From positions 643,501-707,500 of the forward strand of contig NZ_JAOQNH010000002.1 in assembly GCF_025961205.1 (NCBI RefSeq): a DNA stretch of 64,000 nucleotides, read 5' to 3'. Of the stretch, positions 35,417-44,353 are shown piece by piece. This DNA is from Azospirillum fermentarium (GTDB taxonomy: Bacteria; Pseudomonadota; Alphaproteobacteria; Azospirillales; Azospirillaceae). A program made the translations under genes and the position numbers. The notes beneath the pieces were generated by a model. That model ran no database searches. It saw only the letters and a program-made list of their open reading frames with translations, and had not been told where the DNA came from. Within the stretch, counting starts at the first letter, position 1. Each line of letters starts with the position of its first letter.

Positions 35417-36739
35417 TCAGAACAGGTCTTTGCCTTCGTAGTCCATCTTCGTCCGTTTGCTGCGGTCCTCGTAGATGTCGGCTAGAGGCGTGACGTCGGC
35501 CTGATCCATCGTATCGGTCTTGAAATCGACCCCTTCGAATTGGCCGTCATCGACGACGAGGGTGTCGTATTCATCCTCGCTTTCCGCCTCGCTCTCATAG
35601 GCGTCGTCGTTCTTCAGCTTCTTCCGGTGGGCGTTGTTGAGTTTTTCGAAGCCGGCGGCATCGTCCGACCCCGTATAAGGATTGAGAAAGTTGTAATTTT
35701 TCGTGCCAAGGTAGGGAACCGATTCGGCCCGGCAGTTCTCGTGATCCTCCCCGCACGCTTCGTTGGTCGATGTGACGTAATTGACCTTGTAACCATCAAG
35801 GTCGTACTCATCCGATCCGGTGTTGAGCTTGTTTATATGGCGCACGGCACGCATGACGGCCTCGCTGTGGCTGCGCTTCTTGAAGCCGCCGACCTTTGTC
35901 CGAACCTTTTCATCGCTGAGGGTCAGTTTGCTCTTTCCCATCCCCATGCTGCGGGCAAGGACATAGAGCACCTTCCGTGTCTTCCCCCGCCCCTTGACGA
36001 ACTTCACCTGCACGAAGTTGCGCGATCCCCCTTCGGCGAACTGAATGCGGCGCAGGAAACGGGCCTTGCTGGAGTTGATGGGAATGCGCTGGTGCAGAAC
36101 ACCGCCGATGGTTTCGTTGTGGGTTTCCCCGTCGGTGGATGTCGGGGGGCTCTTCATCCGCTGGATGATGCCGCGGGCCGCGAAGCGGGGGGCCGTGGGC
36201 CGGCCGGCGGGGCCGTCGGCCCGGCGCTGGATGGGTTTCGTCTGTACCGCCTGTCCCCCCAGCATGGTGGCTTCCGCCTCCAACACCGGGTCAGCGTTGA
36301 CGGGGATGCCCTTCATCTGGGTGGTGACGGGCACGCGGCCCTGCATCTGCTGCACCACATGGCCGAGTTCGTGGGGGAGGTGGCCCTCCTGGCCGGGGGC
36401 AACATGGATTTCGGTGCCTTGGGTGATGGCGTGGGCCTTGAACTGGGCCGGGCGGGACGATCCGTAATGCACCCGCACGCTGTCCAGCCCCACCCCGGTC
36501 CGTGTCTCCATTCCCGTCTTCAGCGCATCGGGCAGGCCGGTGCGGTTGGGCTGCCGCTGGACCGGGGACGCCAGGGTGTCGGACAGGGCCTGCAGGCCCG
36601 CGCTCCGAGGTGCCGCGTCCAGCTTGGCGGCCAATTGGGTCAGACGGGCCTGCATCGGCCCGGCGGCTGCGGCCGGCGGCACCCGGTGGCCGGTGCCGGT
36701 TTTTCCTGCGGGCCGCTGTTCCATGGTATGGCTGGGCAT
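35417..36739 (-). CDS. DUF4157 protein with deaminase-like C-terminus, candidate eCIS cargo
   Basis: 440 aa. Residues about 68-140 are a DUF4157 domain with an HELGH zinc-protease motif (His123-Glu124, His127), the domain that marks many eCIS-associated effectors. Residues 200-370 hold a different domain with HSE (His291, Glu293) followed by EACGEDHENC (Cys329, Cys336), an arrangement like the H-x-E...C...C zinc site of cytidine-deaminase-fold toxins, though the Cys spacing of six is wider than the common two to four. The last 70 residues are very acidic. Base composition of the C-terminal half is clearly less GC-rich than the neighbours, suggesting acquisition. It lies between the baseplate and tape-measure genes. 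I infer a modular toxin; function is not proven. Confidence 0.72.
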   Translation of the reverse strand: MPSHTMEQRPAGKTGTGHRVPPAAAAGPMQARLTQLAAKLDAAPRSAGLQALSDTLASPVQRQPNRTGLPDALKTGMETRTGVGLDSVRVHYGSSRPAQFKAHAITQGTEIHVAPGQEGHLPHELGHVVQQMQGRVPVTTQMKGIPVNADPVLEAEATMLGGQAVQTKPIQRRADGPAGRPTAPRFAARGIIQRMKSPPTSTDGETHNETIGGVLHQRIPINSSKARFLRRIQFAEGGSRNFVQVKFVKGRGKTRKVLYVLARSMGMGKSKLTLSDEKVRTKVGGFKKRSHSEAVMRAVRHINKLNTGSDEYDLDGYKVNYVTSTNEACGEDHENCRAESVPYLGTKNYNFLNPYTGSDDAAGFEKLNNAHRKKLKNDDAYESEAESEDEYDTLVVDDGQFEGVDFKTDTMDQADVTPLADIYEDRSKRTKMDYEGKDLF

Positions 36740-36748
36740 GGCGGGTTC

Positions 36749-39238
36749 TTACCTTGATCCAGGGGGAGGGCCTTCGGGGGCGGGTTCGTCGGGGGTGCCT
36801 GTCCGGCAGGCGTCGAGGAAATGTTCAAGCCGGGCGCTGGCCAGCGCCCGCCGTTCCGGGTCGCCATCGGCCAGCGCCCAGACCCAGTCGGCGTGCAGGT
36901 GGCGGAAACGGTGCATCCGCCCGCCGTCCAGGAACAGGCAATCGACGGCGATGTGGGCGGGGGTGTTGCGGCGGATCACCGCCTCTGCCTGGGTGCGCCA
37001 CACGGGGTCCGCGGCCTCGCGGTGGGACGCACCCACCACCGCGTCGATGCGGAAGCCGTAGCCGCTGCCGCCGGCGCCGGTGATGGCGGCGGCAGAGCGC
37101 AGCAGCGTGCGCTCGACGATGGTCAGGTGCCGCCGGTGTGGCCCGGTGCGGTGATGATGGCTGTGCAGCAGCCGGCGGATGGCTTCCAGTGCCGGCACCG
37201 GGCCGCGGTATTCCCCGATCACCCACCAGCGCCCGTCGGTGCCGAAACAGACCACCACCACCACGTCCCGCTGGGCATGAAACCCCATCCGGTAGCGGGC
37301 GGGATCGCCCAGGGCCGACAGCAGCGGCGCCGCCACCCGGTGGCCCTCCAGCGGGGGGGACGCGGTGGTGCCGGGCGGCGGCAGGTCGTCGAGCATCCGC
37401 TCCACCCCCATGAACTGCTCCCGGACGGTGTTCTGGAGGGCGTCGTCCAGGGGCTGGCCCCAGGTGGCGTCGGCCTGGCTGTCCACCTGAACGGCGCCGG
37501 TTCCATGGGCCTGGCCGTAGGTCTGCGCCGCCGGCCCGTGGGCGGCATCGACCAGATCCAGTTCGATCCGGCAGCGGATCTCCATGCCCGCCGACCCGCC
37601 GAAGCGCAAGGGGCGGCGGTAGTCGAAGCCCCGCCCGCGGTCGCGGGTGGCCGGCACCATGCGCACCAGCAGTTCCCGCTGCGCCCGCACCAGCACCGGC
37701 GGCGGCTGGACGCCGGCACGGGCGCGCATGGTGTGCGGCGGCTCCAGCCGCTGGGCGTACAGGGACAGCAGCAGCGACAGCACCCGCGATTTCCGTGTGC
37801 GCACCGGATCGGTGGAGCGCACGATCGCCGTCATCCCCTGGTCATAGGTGGGCGCCATCAGCGCCGTCCCGTCGGGCACGATGCCGGCCAGCGACTGCCA
37901 GACATAGGTCGTGGCCCCGCCGGTGCGCGGCGAATAGAGGTCGCGCAGAAAGGAAAGCTGGCTGAAGTAATCGGCCATGAGCTGGTCGAAGGGCATCAGA
38001 TAGCCCTTGAACTGCCGGGCCTGCGCCTTGCGCGGCACGCTGGACCCCGCCGGCACGCCGGCGGCGTTGATGCCGTAGACATCGGGAAACTGGTTCTGCA
38101 CCGAGGTGTAGGAGGCCAGATCCACCCGCCGCCCCTCGGGCGGCTTGTAATGGCTGCGGTATTCGGCGGGCAGGTCGTAGGTCTTGCGGTGCGTCCGCCA
38201 CATCCGCCGCAGCAGCCGCATGACCCGGCCATCGTCGATGGTGCAGCGGGCCGTCCCCTTGTACAGGACCATGGTGCCGCCCGTCACCGCCGCCTGCGTG
38301 TCCAGCGACAGCAGGCTGTCGGGGGGCACGGCGATGGTGTCACCACTGGTGTAGGTGGTGTCCTGCCCGTCCACGCGCAGGGTCAGATCCTCCACCAGCA
38401 GCACGCCGGGCAGGGCGGCGGTGATATCCACCAGATCGGACACGGCGATGGTGGCGGGATAGGGGCGGAGCTGGGTGTCGCCGATGAAGCCGCGCAGCAT
38501 CAGCGGCCCGTCGAAGATCTCGGCGGTGCTCTTTCCCGCCGCCGTCTGGGCGGCCAGGGGCGTGCGCCTGGGCTCCGGCGCCAGGTGCAGGGCAAGGGCG
38601 AACAGCACCTCGGCCATCACCTGATCGGGATCGGCGCTGCTCTCGATCAGCACGCGGGCGCCGGCCCAGGTCCGCACCAGGGTCAGGACGGTGACGGTGC
38701 CCACGTCCTCGCACAGGGACCGGTGGCCGTTGTAGCAGGCCAGCAGCCGTTCCACCGCCCGTCCCACCCGGCGGCGGTCGGTGCATTCGGTGGAACCGCT
38801 GCCGGCGGTGTAGACGCGGAACCGGTACAGCCCGGCCACTCCGCCGCTCTGGTCCGCCGGCAGGGGATCGCACCAGACGTTGAAGATCTCCGGCACCCGG
38901 TCCAGCAGCATCCGGCGCAGGTCGTTGCCGGTGACCGGGTCGGTGGGCAGGATGGCGGTGACCGGGTACAGCCCCTGGCGCCACAGCTTGACCCGCCCGG
39001 TCCGGGGGGCGGCCAGCAGGTCGGCGGTGGGGTAGAGCGCGCGGTACGACAGCTCGGTCAGGGCGAAGCAGAGCTGCTCCAGCGCCGTCACGCCGGGGTC
39101 GGAAAAGTTGTAGTCGGTCCAGATGTCCCCGGAAAGCCGCTGGACCAGCCGGATGCCCTCGGTGCGCAGGACGGCATAGTCCAACCCGGCGTCGGACGGC
39201 GGCTTGGTGGACAGGGTGCTGGGGGCGGTGGTGCTCAC
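36749..39238 (-). CDS. eCIS baseplate protein (Afp12-like)
   Basis: 829 aa from a GTG start at 39238 that overlaps the stop of the preceding gene (GTGA). A longer in-frame opening runs upstream antisense-style through that gene, but the shared stop/start and the composition support GTG. The N-terminus (DYAVLRTEGIRLVQRLSGDIWTDYNFSDPGVT, ALEQLCFALTELSYR) is the typical start of Afp12/Pvc12 proteins, which bridge baseplate and central spike. A second conserved patch is FPDVYGINAAGVPAGSSVPRKAQARQFKGYLMPFDQLMADYFSQLSFLRDLYS near residues 400-450. No transmembrane segments. Confidence 0.83.
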   Translation of the reverse strand: MSTTAPSTLSTKPPSDAGLDYAVLRTEGIRLVQRLSGDIWTDYNFSDPGVTALEQLCFALTELSYRALYPTADLLAAPRTGRVKLWRQGLYPVTAILPTDPVTGNDLRRMLLDRVPEIFNVWCDPLPADQSGGVAGLYRFRVYTAGSGSTECTDRRRVGRAVERLLACYNGHRSLCEDVGTVTVLTLVRTWAGARVLIESSADPDQVMAEVLFALALHLAPEPRRTPLAAQTAAGKSTAEIFDGPLMLRGFIGDTQLRPYPATIAVSDLVDITAALPGVLLVEDLTLRVDGQDTTYTSGDTIAVPPDSLLSLDTQAAVTGGTMVLYKGTARCTIDDGRVMRLLRRMWRTHRKTYDLPAEYRSHYKPPEGRRVDLASYTSVQNQFPDVYGINAAGVPAGSSVPRKAQARQFKGYLMPFDQLMADYFSQLSFLRDLYSPRTGGATTYVWQSLAGIVPDGTALMAPTYDQGMTAIVRSTDPVRTRKSRVLSLLLSLYAQRLEPPHTMRARAGVQPPPVLVRAQRELLVRMVPATRDRGRGFDYRRPLRFGGSAGMEIRCRIELDLVDAAHGPAAQTYGQAHGTGAVQVDSQADATWGQPLDDALQNTVREQFMGVERMLDDLPPPGTTASPPLEGHRVAAPLLSALGDPARYRMGFHAQRDVVVVVCFGTDGRWWVIGEYRGPVPALEAIRRLLHSHHHRTGPHRRHLTIVERTLLRSAAAITGAGGSGYGFRIDAVVGASHREAADPVWRTQAEAVIRRNTPAHIAVDCLFLDGGRMHRFRHLHADWVWALADGDPERRALASARLEHFLDACRTGTPDEPAPEGPPPGSR

Positions 39239-42200
39239 GATGCGGCCTCCGTGCCGGCCGTCTGCCCGCTGCTCCCTTGGCCGCCGGATACCGTGGCGGG
39301 GCGGGGGCGGACGGTGCCGGTGATGGTGTGCTCCACCGCCGAGGTCAGGTAATGGGGCTGTGCACGCGCGTCGCCGGGGTCGTAGGCCAGCGACAGGCTG
39401 CGGATGGCGGCCACATAAGGGCGGCGGCGGATGAATTCGGCGATGGCCGGCTCGGTCCAGTAATCGGGCGGGCGCGGCTCCAGGCCGGTGGGCGGCCACG
39501 GCGACAGCCATGCGATCAGGTCGCTGTTCATCCGCTCTTCCAGCAGGGACGGGGATTCCACGTTGCGGAAGGTCAGGTCGGCGGTGACGGCGATGCGCAC
39601 ATAGACCGGGTTGTCCACCTGCACCGTCACGAACGGGCTGGTCAGCCGGACCAGCGTCGCCTGCACCTGCCCCAGCAGGGTGGTGCTGACCGTGGGGGCG
39701 GTGGAATCGCTGCCTTCCGCGGCATCGGGCCCGGCCACCACCACCACCCGCACGGTGCCCGGCGGCGGCTGTCCCGCCCCGGACCCGGCGGTCAGCACCG
39801 CCGCCTGCCACAGCGATGGGAAATCGGCCAGGATGATGCGGTTGTAATCCCAGGCCTGGACGGCGCGGTTCTTGTGGCGCATCCGCTCGCCGATCCACAC
39901 GTGATAGGCATCGCCCGTGGCCTTGGACCGCCCCACCGACGACGGCGCCGGCTGGGTGATGGTGGCGATGCCGGGCAGGCCGCCGCCGCCGCTCTGTTTG
40001 CTGATGGACCCGGCGGGCAGAGGGGTGTCCTGGCTCTCCGCCCCGCCCGGCCCGGTCCACGTGGCGGTCAGCGCGTTGGTGGAGACGTCGGCCAGGAGTG
40101 GAAAGGAACCGGCGTCGCTCTGGGTGGCGGCCCGCAGCCAGCACAGCCCGTCCGTCCCGGCCGTCAGGCCGCTGACATCCAGCGACACGATGCCGGAATT
40201 CTGCATGCCGTCGGTGCCGTCGGTCACCACCGCCCCGTCGCCGGTCAGGGATGACCAGCCGCCGGCCGTGCTCTGCCACCATTCCACCGGCGGGCGCGTG
40301 CTGGTGGTGGTGCTGCCGTCCAGCAGGAACAGCATGGTCAGGATCGCCGTATCGTCCGAGGGCGTGCCGCTCAGCCCGATGTAGAGCGCTCCCTCGTTCT
40401 CGACCGGGGCCAGCAGCGGCACCGTGCCCCCCTCGGCCCATGCCGGCGCCGATGACCCGTCGAAGGGCAGCAGCAGGGAATAGACCGACCCGCCGCCGCT
40501 GTCCGCCGCAACGGGCAGGGCGGCCTGGGCCTGATAATCCACCGACACCGCCGACAGCGACGGCACCCACGGCTGGTTGGGGTAGTATAGGGTGGCGGTG
40601 CCCGACCCGCCGCCCGAGCTTCCGCCACCCGAGCTTCCGCTGCCGGCGTCCCCCCCGCCCGTGCTGTTGTACCCGTCGATGCAGGATTGCAGCTTGCCCG
40701 CATGATACTGGGTGAGGCTGGATTGGGCCGTCATCACCGCCGCCCCCATCACCGGGCGGGCCACCGCCTGGGACTGGCCGGCGGTGGCGGCGCGGGCCGA
40801 CGACACCTGGCCGGCGGCGGCCAGCACCATCCGTGCCTGCTCCAGCCCGTCCGACGCGGTGGCGCCGATGGACCCGGCGTTGGTGGTGATCCAGTTCTGC
40901 AAGGTGGCGGTCACCGACGCGGCATCCGGCTGGCCGCTGCCGCGCAGGCGCTGAATCACCGATCCGCCGGTGCCGGTGGTCTGGGACAGGGCGGTGCTCA
41001 GGTTGCTCCGCCACGTCGCCGCCGCGTCGGCGGTCAGGGTGGACAGACCGTCGTTGACGGCCTTCAGCGCCACGCCGTTCAGGCCCGACACCGCCTGTTC
41101 GGTGGCGTCGGACAGGGAGTCCTCGTAATCCTCGCTGGAGGATTCGGTGTTGGCCTTCAGCACCCCGTCGAGAAGACCGGCGGCGGTGGCCACCTTGGCG
41201 CTGCCGGCGCAGCTGCTGGCGCAGGTCTCGGCAGCCGCGGCGGCAGCCGCCGCGGCGGGCATCTCGCGCAGGGCCGCGGCCATCACATTGCTGGCATACA
41301 GGGTGTCGCCGAAGGCATAGGGCGGTTCCGTCAGCGACAGACACAGCGCGCTGTCGGACGGGTCGTACCATGCGGGCGGGGTGGCGGCGGCGACCGGCAA
41401 CGGGCCGAAGCCGCTGGCCCCCAGCACCGGCGCGTCCGCCGCCGGCACGTCGGACCCGGCCTCGGTACGGAAAAGATAGGTGGTGCCGGTGGCCGCCCCC
41501 AAATCCCACCAGCCGGGATTGGCGACGCTGAAGGCGCCCAGGAAAGTCTGGTTGGTGAACAGCGTGCCCGGCGGCACCGCCGTCCCGTCGGGGTTGATGA
41601 CGTACCCCTGGTAATAGCCCTGGAACCCGGTGCTGGTCTGGGGCAGCCCGTACCACGTCAGCGTGACCGACAGGGCGGTGACCTGCTTGACGAACAGTTC
41701 CGGCGCGGTGATGGCCAGGGTGCCGTTCTGCACCGCGGGGGAGCCGAATGGGGCGAAGGGCGTTGTGCTGTCGGGCGCCGCCGCCGGCACCGGTCCGGTG
41801 GGGGTGGACAGGGTGACGCTGGTGAAACCGGTGACCGACACCGCGGCGGTCAGCCCCGACAGGCTGAGCGGCGCCACCACGCCATAGGGGTTGACCGTCA
41901 CCGTGGTGGTGCCGTCGCTGACCGTCACCGCTTCCTGCCGGAACACGGCCATGACGGTGGGCAGGCTGCCGGCTGACGCCGGGGTGCCGGCGGGCGACGG
42001 CAGGGCATCCGCCGCCGCCGGTGTCGCCGACAGGGCGGTCAGGGCATCGGCCCCGCCGGTCAGGGTGAAGCTCAGGGCATAGGGTTCGTCCTGCCCCTCC
42101 TCCTGCTCCGCCGGAGGGGTGACGGTGTAGCCGGGGATCTCCACCCATCCCCCGGCGGTGGAGTAGCAAAGGGTGAAGCAGCCCTGCAGCACCTGGGCCA

Positions 42201-43584
42201 GGGCGTCGGTGGTGCTGATGCCTCCCGCCGCCGTGGCGATGGCCGACAGCCGGGCGTTGACCGTATCGGTCAGGCTGGCGGCGGCGATGGTCAGGGTCAG
42301 CGTCACCGTGCGCTCGCCGCCGGTCAGCAGCAGCGCGGGGCTGGACACCGCGAAGCCCAGGGTGGCGTCGGTGCTGACCAGCGACCCGTCGGTGCCGGCC
42401 TGGTCGGCGCCGAACACCGGAAAGGCCGATGCGATGGCCGGGGGCTTGGACGACAGGACGGCGGTGCCGGTGAACACCCCCGACGGTGCCTCCGGGTTCG
42501 ATTGCGGGTCCGATGCGGCCGTGCCGTCCACGATCACCGTGCCGTCGGCCACCCGCAGGGTGCGCAGGGCGCTGACGGCCAGGGTCTGGACGTCCAGCGG
42601 CTGGCCGGTGGTGTAGGTGATCTCCTGCCCATCGGCATCGGTGCCGGCTGAAAAGCGGGTGCCCGCAGGCACGGCCGCGGGGATGGCGGCGGCGGTGTCG
42701 GCGGCGGCGGTCAGGGTCAGATAGACGCGTCCCGGCACGGCATCCCGGTTGGTCTGCCCAATAACCGTGTTGTGGTAGAACAGCACCAGCCGCCCGGCGA
42801 AGCTGTTGACCGTCCGCTGGGCATGGCGGAACAGGGTGCAGAACGCGATGTAGAGGCCCGCCTGCGGCGCGTGGGTGCCGGATTTCAGCGTTTCATCCAG
42901 CGCCCGCCGGGCTTCGGCGCTGAGATGCAGCAGGCTGCCCAGCAGGGTTTCCACCAGATCCTCCAGCAGCGGCAGCAGCCGGGCGAACCAGTCGCCGTTC
43001 AGCGCCGCCAGCCCCATGGCCCGCCCCGCCGCCGGCTGCAGGCCCCAGTGGGACGCCAGATGCGCCCGGTCCAGCCGCAGCCCCAGATGGGGCGGGGTGG
43101 CGGCGGTGTGCCCGGCCACCGGCAGCAGCCGGGGGGCGATGTCCTGGCGGATCTCCCGCCGGATCAGACGGGCCAGATCGTTGCCGGCATTTTCAAGGCT
43201 GAGGTGGCTGTGGTCCAGGATGCGCAGCAGCCGCGCCGTCACCGCCAGCACCCGCCGCAGCCGGTCCAGGCGGCGCTGCTGCTGCCCCGCCCCGCCGATG
43301 GCCGTCATGTCCCGCCGCAGCTCCATTTCCAACGCCGGCAGGTCCAGGGTGATCAGGGTGGCCAGGGCGATGGTCGGGTCGCTGATGAAGAACACCGACC
43401 AGTCCCCGTCCGGCCTGTCGTTCAGGCCGTAGAACACGATCAGCCGCCCGTATTCGGCGGAAAAGGCCAGAAGATCGGCAAGGCTCCGCCCATCCGCCGG
43501 GGCCTGCGCCGGGTCGGGGGCGTCGGCCATGCGGTCGATCTGGCTTGCAGCACCGTTCAGGATCGGCGTCGCGGTCATCTCCAT
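39235..43584 (-). CDS. eCIS baseplate wedge protein, baseplate-J-like (Afp11-like)
   Basis: 1449 aa. N-terminal helical part (ADLLAFSAEYGRLIVFYGLND) common to Afp11; AVPAGTRFSAGTDADGQEITYTTGQPLDV near residues 305-330 and the C-terminal VQVDNPVYVRIAVTADLTFRNV region are the baseplate-J (gpJ/gp6) signatures. A middle insert of about 500 residues is beta-rich and low in complexity, with a Gly/Ser run (SGSSGGGSSGGGSG), suggesting an exposed domain. It overlaps the gp12-like gene by 4 bp and begins 13 bp after the gp25 gene stop. Confidence 0.85.
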   Translation of the reverse strand: MEMTATPILNGAASQIDRMADAPDPAQAPADGRSLADLLAFSAEYGRLIVFYGLNDRPDGDWSVFFISDPTIALATLITLDLPALEMELRRDMTAIGGAGQQQRRLDRLRRVLAVTARLLRILDHSHLSLENAGNDLARLIRREIRQDIAPRLLPVAGHTAATPPHLGLRLDRAHLASHWGLQPAAGRAMGLAALNGDWFARLLPLLEDLVETLLGSLLHLSAEARRALDETLKSGTHAPQAGLYIAFCTLFRHAQRTVNSFAGRLVLFYHNTVIGQTNRDAVPGRVYLTLTAAADTAAAIPAAVPAGTRFSAGTDADGQEITYTTGQPLDVQTLAVSALRTLRVADGTVIVDGTAASDPQSNPEAPSGVFTGTAVLSSKPPAIASAFPVFGADQAGTDGSLVSTDATLGFAVSSPALLLTGGERTVTLTLTIAAASLTDTVNARLSAIATAAGGISTTDALAQVLQGCFTLCYSTAGGWVEIPGYTVTPPAEQEEGQDEPYALSFTLTGGADALTALSATPAAADALPSPAGTPASAGSLPTVMAVFRQEAVTVSDGTTTVTVNPYGVVAPLSLSGLTAAVSVTGFTSVTLSTPTGPVPAAAPDSTTPFAPFGSPAVQNGTLAITAPELFVKQVTALSVTLTWYGLPQTSTGFQGYYQGYVINPDGTAVPPGTLFTNQTFLGAFSVANPGWWDLGAATGTTYLFRTEAGSDVPAADAPVLGASGFGPLPVAAATPPAWYDPSDSALCLSLTEPPYAFGDTLYASNVMAAALREMPAAAAAAAAAETCASSCAGSAKVATAAGLLDGVLKANTESSSEDYEDSLSDATEQAVSGLNGVALKAVNDGLSTLTADAAATWRSNLSTALSQTTGTGGSVIQRLRGSGQPDAASVTATLQNWITTNAGSIGATASDGLEQARMVLAAAGQVSSARAATAGQSQAVARPVMGAAVMTAQSSLTQYHAGKLQSCIDGYNSTGGGDAGSGSSGGGSSGGGSGTATLYYPNQPWVPSLSAVSVDYQAQAALPVAADSGGGSVYSLLLPFDGSSAPAWAEGGTVPLLAPVENEGALYIGLSGTPSDDTAILTMLFLLDGSTTTSTRPPVEWWQSTAGGWSSLTGDGAVVTDGTDGMQNSGIVSLDVSGLTAGTDGLCWLRAATQSDAGSFPLLADVSTNALTATWTGPGGAESQDTPLPAGSISKQSGGGGLPGIATITQPAPSSVGRSKATGDAYHVWIGERMRHKNRAVQAWDYNRIILADFPSLWQAAVLTAGSGAGQPPPGTVRVVVVAGPDAAEGSDSTAPTVSTTLLGQVQATLVRLTSPFVTVQVDNPVYVRIAVTADLTFRNVESPSLLEERMNSDLIAWLSPWPPTGLEPRPPDYWTEPAIAEFIRRRPYVAAIRSLSLAYDPGDARAQPHYLTSAVEHTITGTVRPRPATVSGGQGSSGQTAGTEAAS

Positions 43585-43597
43585 CGGTGGGGCCGGA

Positions 43598-44026
43598 TCA
43601 CGTCGGCGGCGGCGGCAACGTCGCCTCGATCAGGTAGAAGGGATAGACCAGATTGCTGCGCACGTTGGTCTGGCGCACCAGGAACGCGATGGTGATCTGG
43701 ACCTGCCCCGCCCGGTAGTCGATGGTCTCCACGCTCACCTCCTCCACGTCGATGCGCGGCTCCCAATCCAGGATGGCCTTGGCGACCAGGGAACGAATCT
43801 GGTTGGCCGCGGTGGTGGTCAGGGTGGTGAACACCTTGTCCCACAGCGACGCGCCGTAGGCCGGCAGCATCAGCCGCTCCCCCAGCCGGGTGGACAGCAG
43901 AATCCACAGGCTTTCCTTGATGTCCTGCACCCCCTTGCTCATGGTCACCGACGCCGCCGTGCGGTCGAAGGTGGGGGGGAAGCTCCAGCCGGTGCCGAGG
44001 AACGGCGCGTCGTCGGTGTAGGTCAT
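43598..44026 (-). CDS. gp25-like baseplate protein (Afp9-like)
   Basis: 142 aa. GPW/gp25 family: GTGWSFPPTFDRTAASVTMSKGVQDIKESLWILLSTRLGERLMLPAYGASLWDKVF is the standard N-terminal half (…GER…P.YG…), followed by IDYRAGQVQITIAFLV. It connects the sheath to the baseplate hub. Four bases separate it from the PAAR gene stop. Confidence 0.92.
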   Translation of the reverse strand: MTYTDDAPFLGTGWSFPPTFDRTAASVTMSKGVQDIKESLWILLSTRLGERLMLPAYGASLWDKVFTTLTTTAANQIRSLVAKAILDWEPRIDVEEVSVETIDYRAGQVQITIAFLVRQTNVRSNLVYPFYLIEATLPPPPT

Positions 44027-44030
44027 GGCC

Positions 44031-44330
44031 CTATCCCCCGATCATGACGGTGGGCAGGCCCATGACGACGGACCCGCCGTGGACGGTGCTGTCGCCCATG
44101 CGCGCCGCCGGCATGCTGTTGATCAGCACGGTGGCCGATCCCTTGGCGATGCTGTCGGGCGGGCCGACGCAAAAGCAGGTGTCGCCCACCCGCGCCGCCG
44201 GCAGCCCCCCGATCAGCACCGTGGCCGAGCCGGGGCCCAGCACCGGCCCCCCCACGTGGGGAATGGGGGGAACGCCCGGCGTTTCCATCGGGCAGACGTG
44301 CATGTCGGTCAGGCGGGCGGCGGGGGGCAT
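44031..44330 (-). CDS. PAAR-domain spike-tip protein (Afp10-like)
   Basis: 99 aa. PAAR protein that sharpens the central spike. The start PPAARLTDMHVCPM and two repeats of GSATVLI.GLPAARVGD / GSATVLINSMPAARMGD define the family; Cys and His residues for a zinc site are present (HVCP, PHVGG, CFC). No effector extension, so it is a bare tip. The start at 44330 is chosen because MPPAARL is the conserved family beginning. Confidence 0.92.
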   Translation of the reverse strand: MPPAARLTDMHVCPMETPGVPPIPHVGGPVLGPGSATVLIGGLPAARVGDTCFCVGPPDSIAKGSATVLINSMPAARMGDSTVHGGSVVMGLPTVMIGG

Positions 44331-44353
44331 GGCGGTCCTCGTCCTCTCCGGTC

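Noticed and set aside
35417..36739. Calling the DUF4157 protein an active zinc metalloprotease
   Set aside because: HELGH is present, but proteolysis by DUF4157 domains as a class is not something I can support from sequence, so only the motif is reported.
36749..42169. One continuous open frame of about 1800 codons on the minus strand covering both large baseplate genes
   Set aside because: Only its last 829 codons (from the GTG at 39238) look like protein; the upstream part is the out-of-frame shadow of the Afp11-like gene, which is itself clearly coding.
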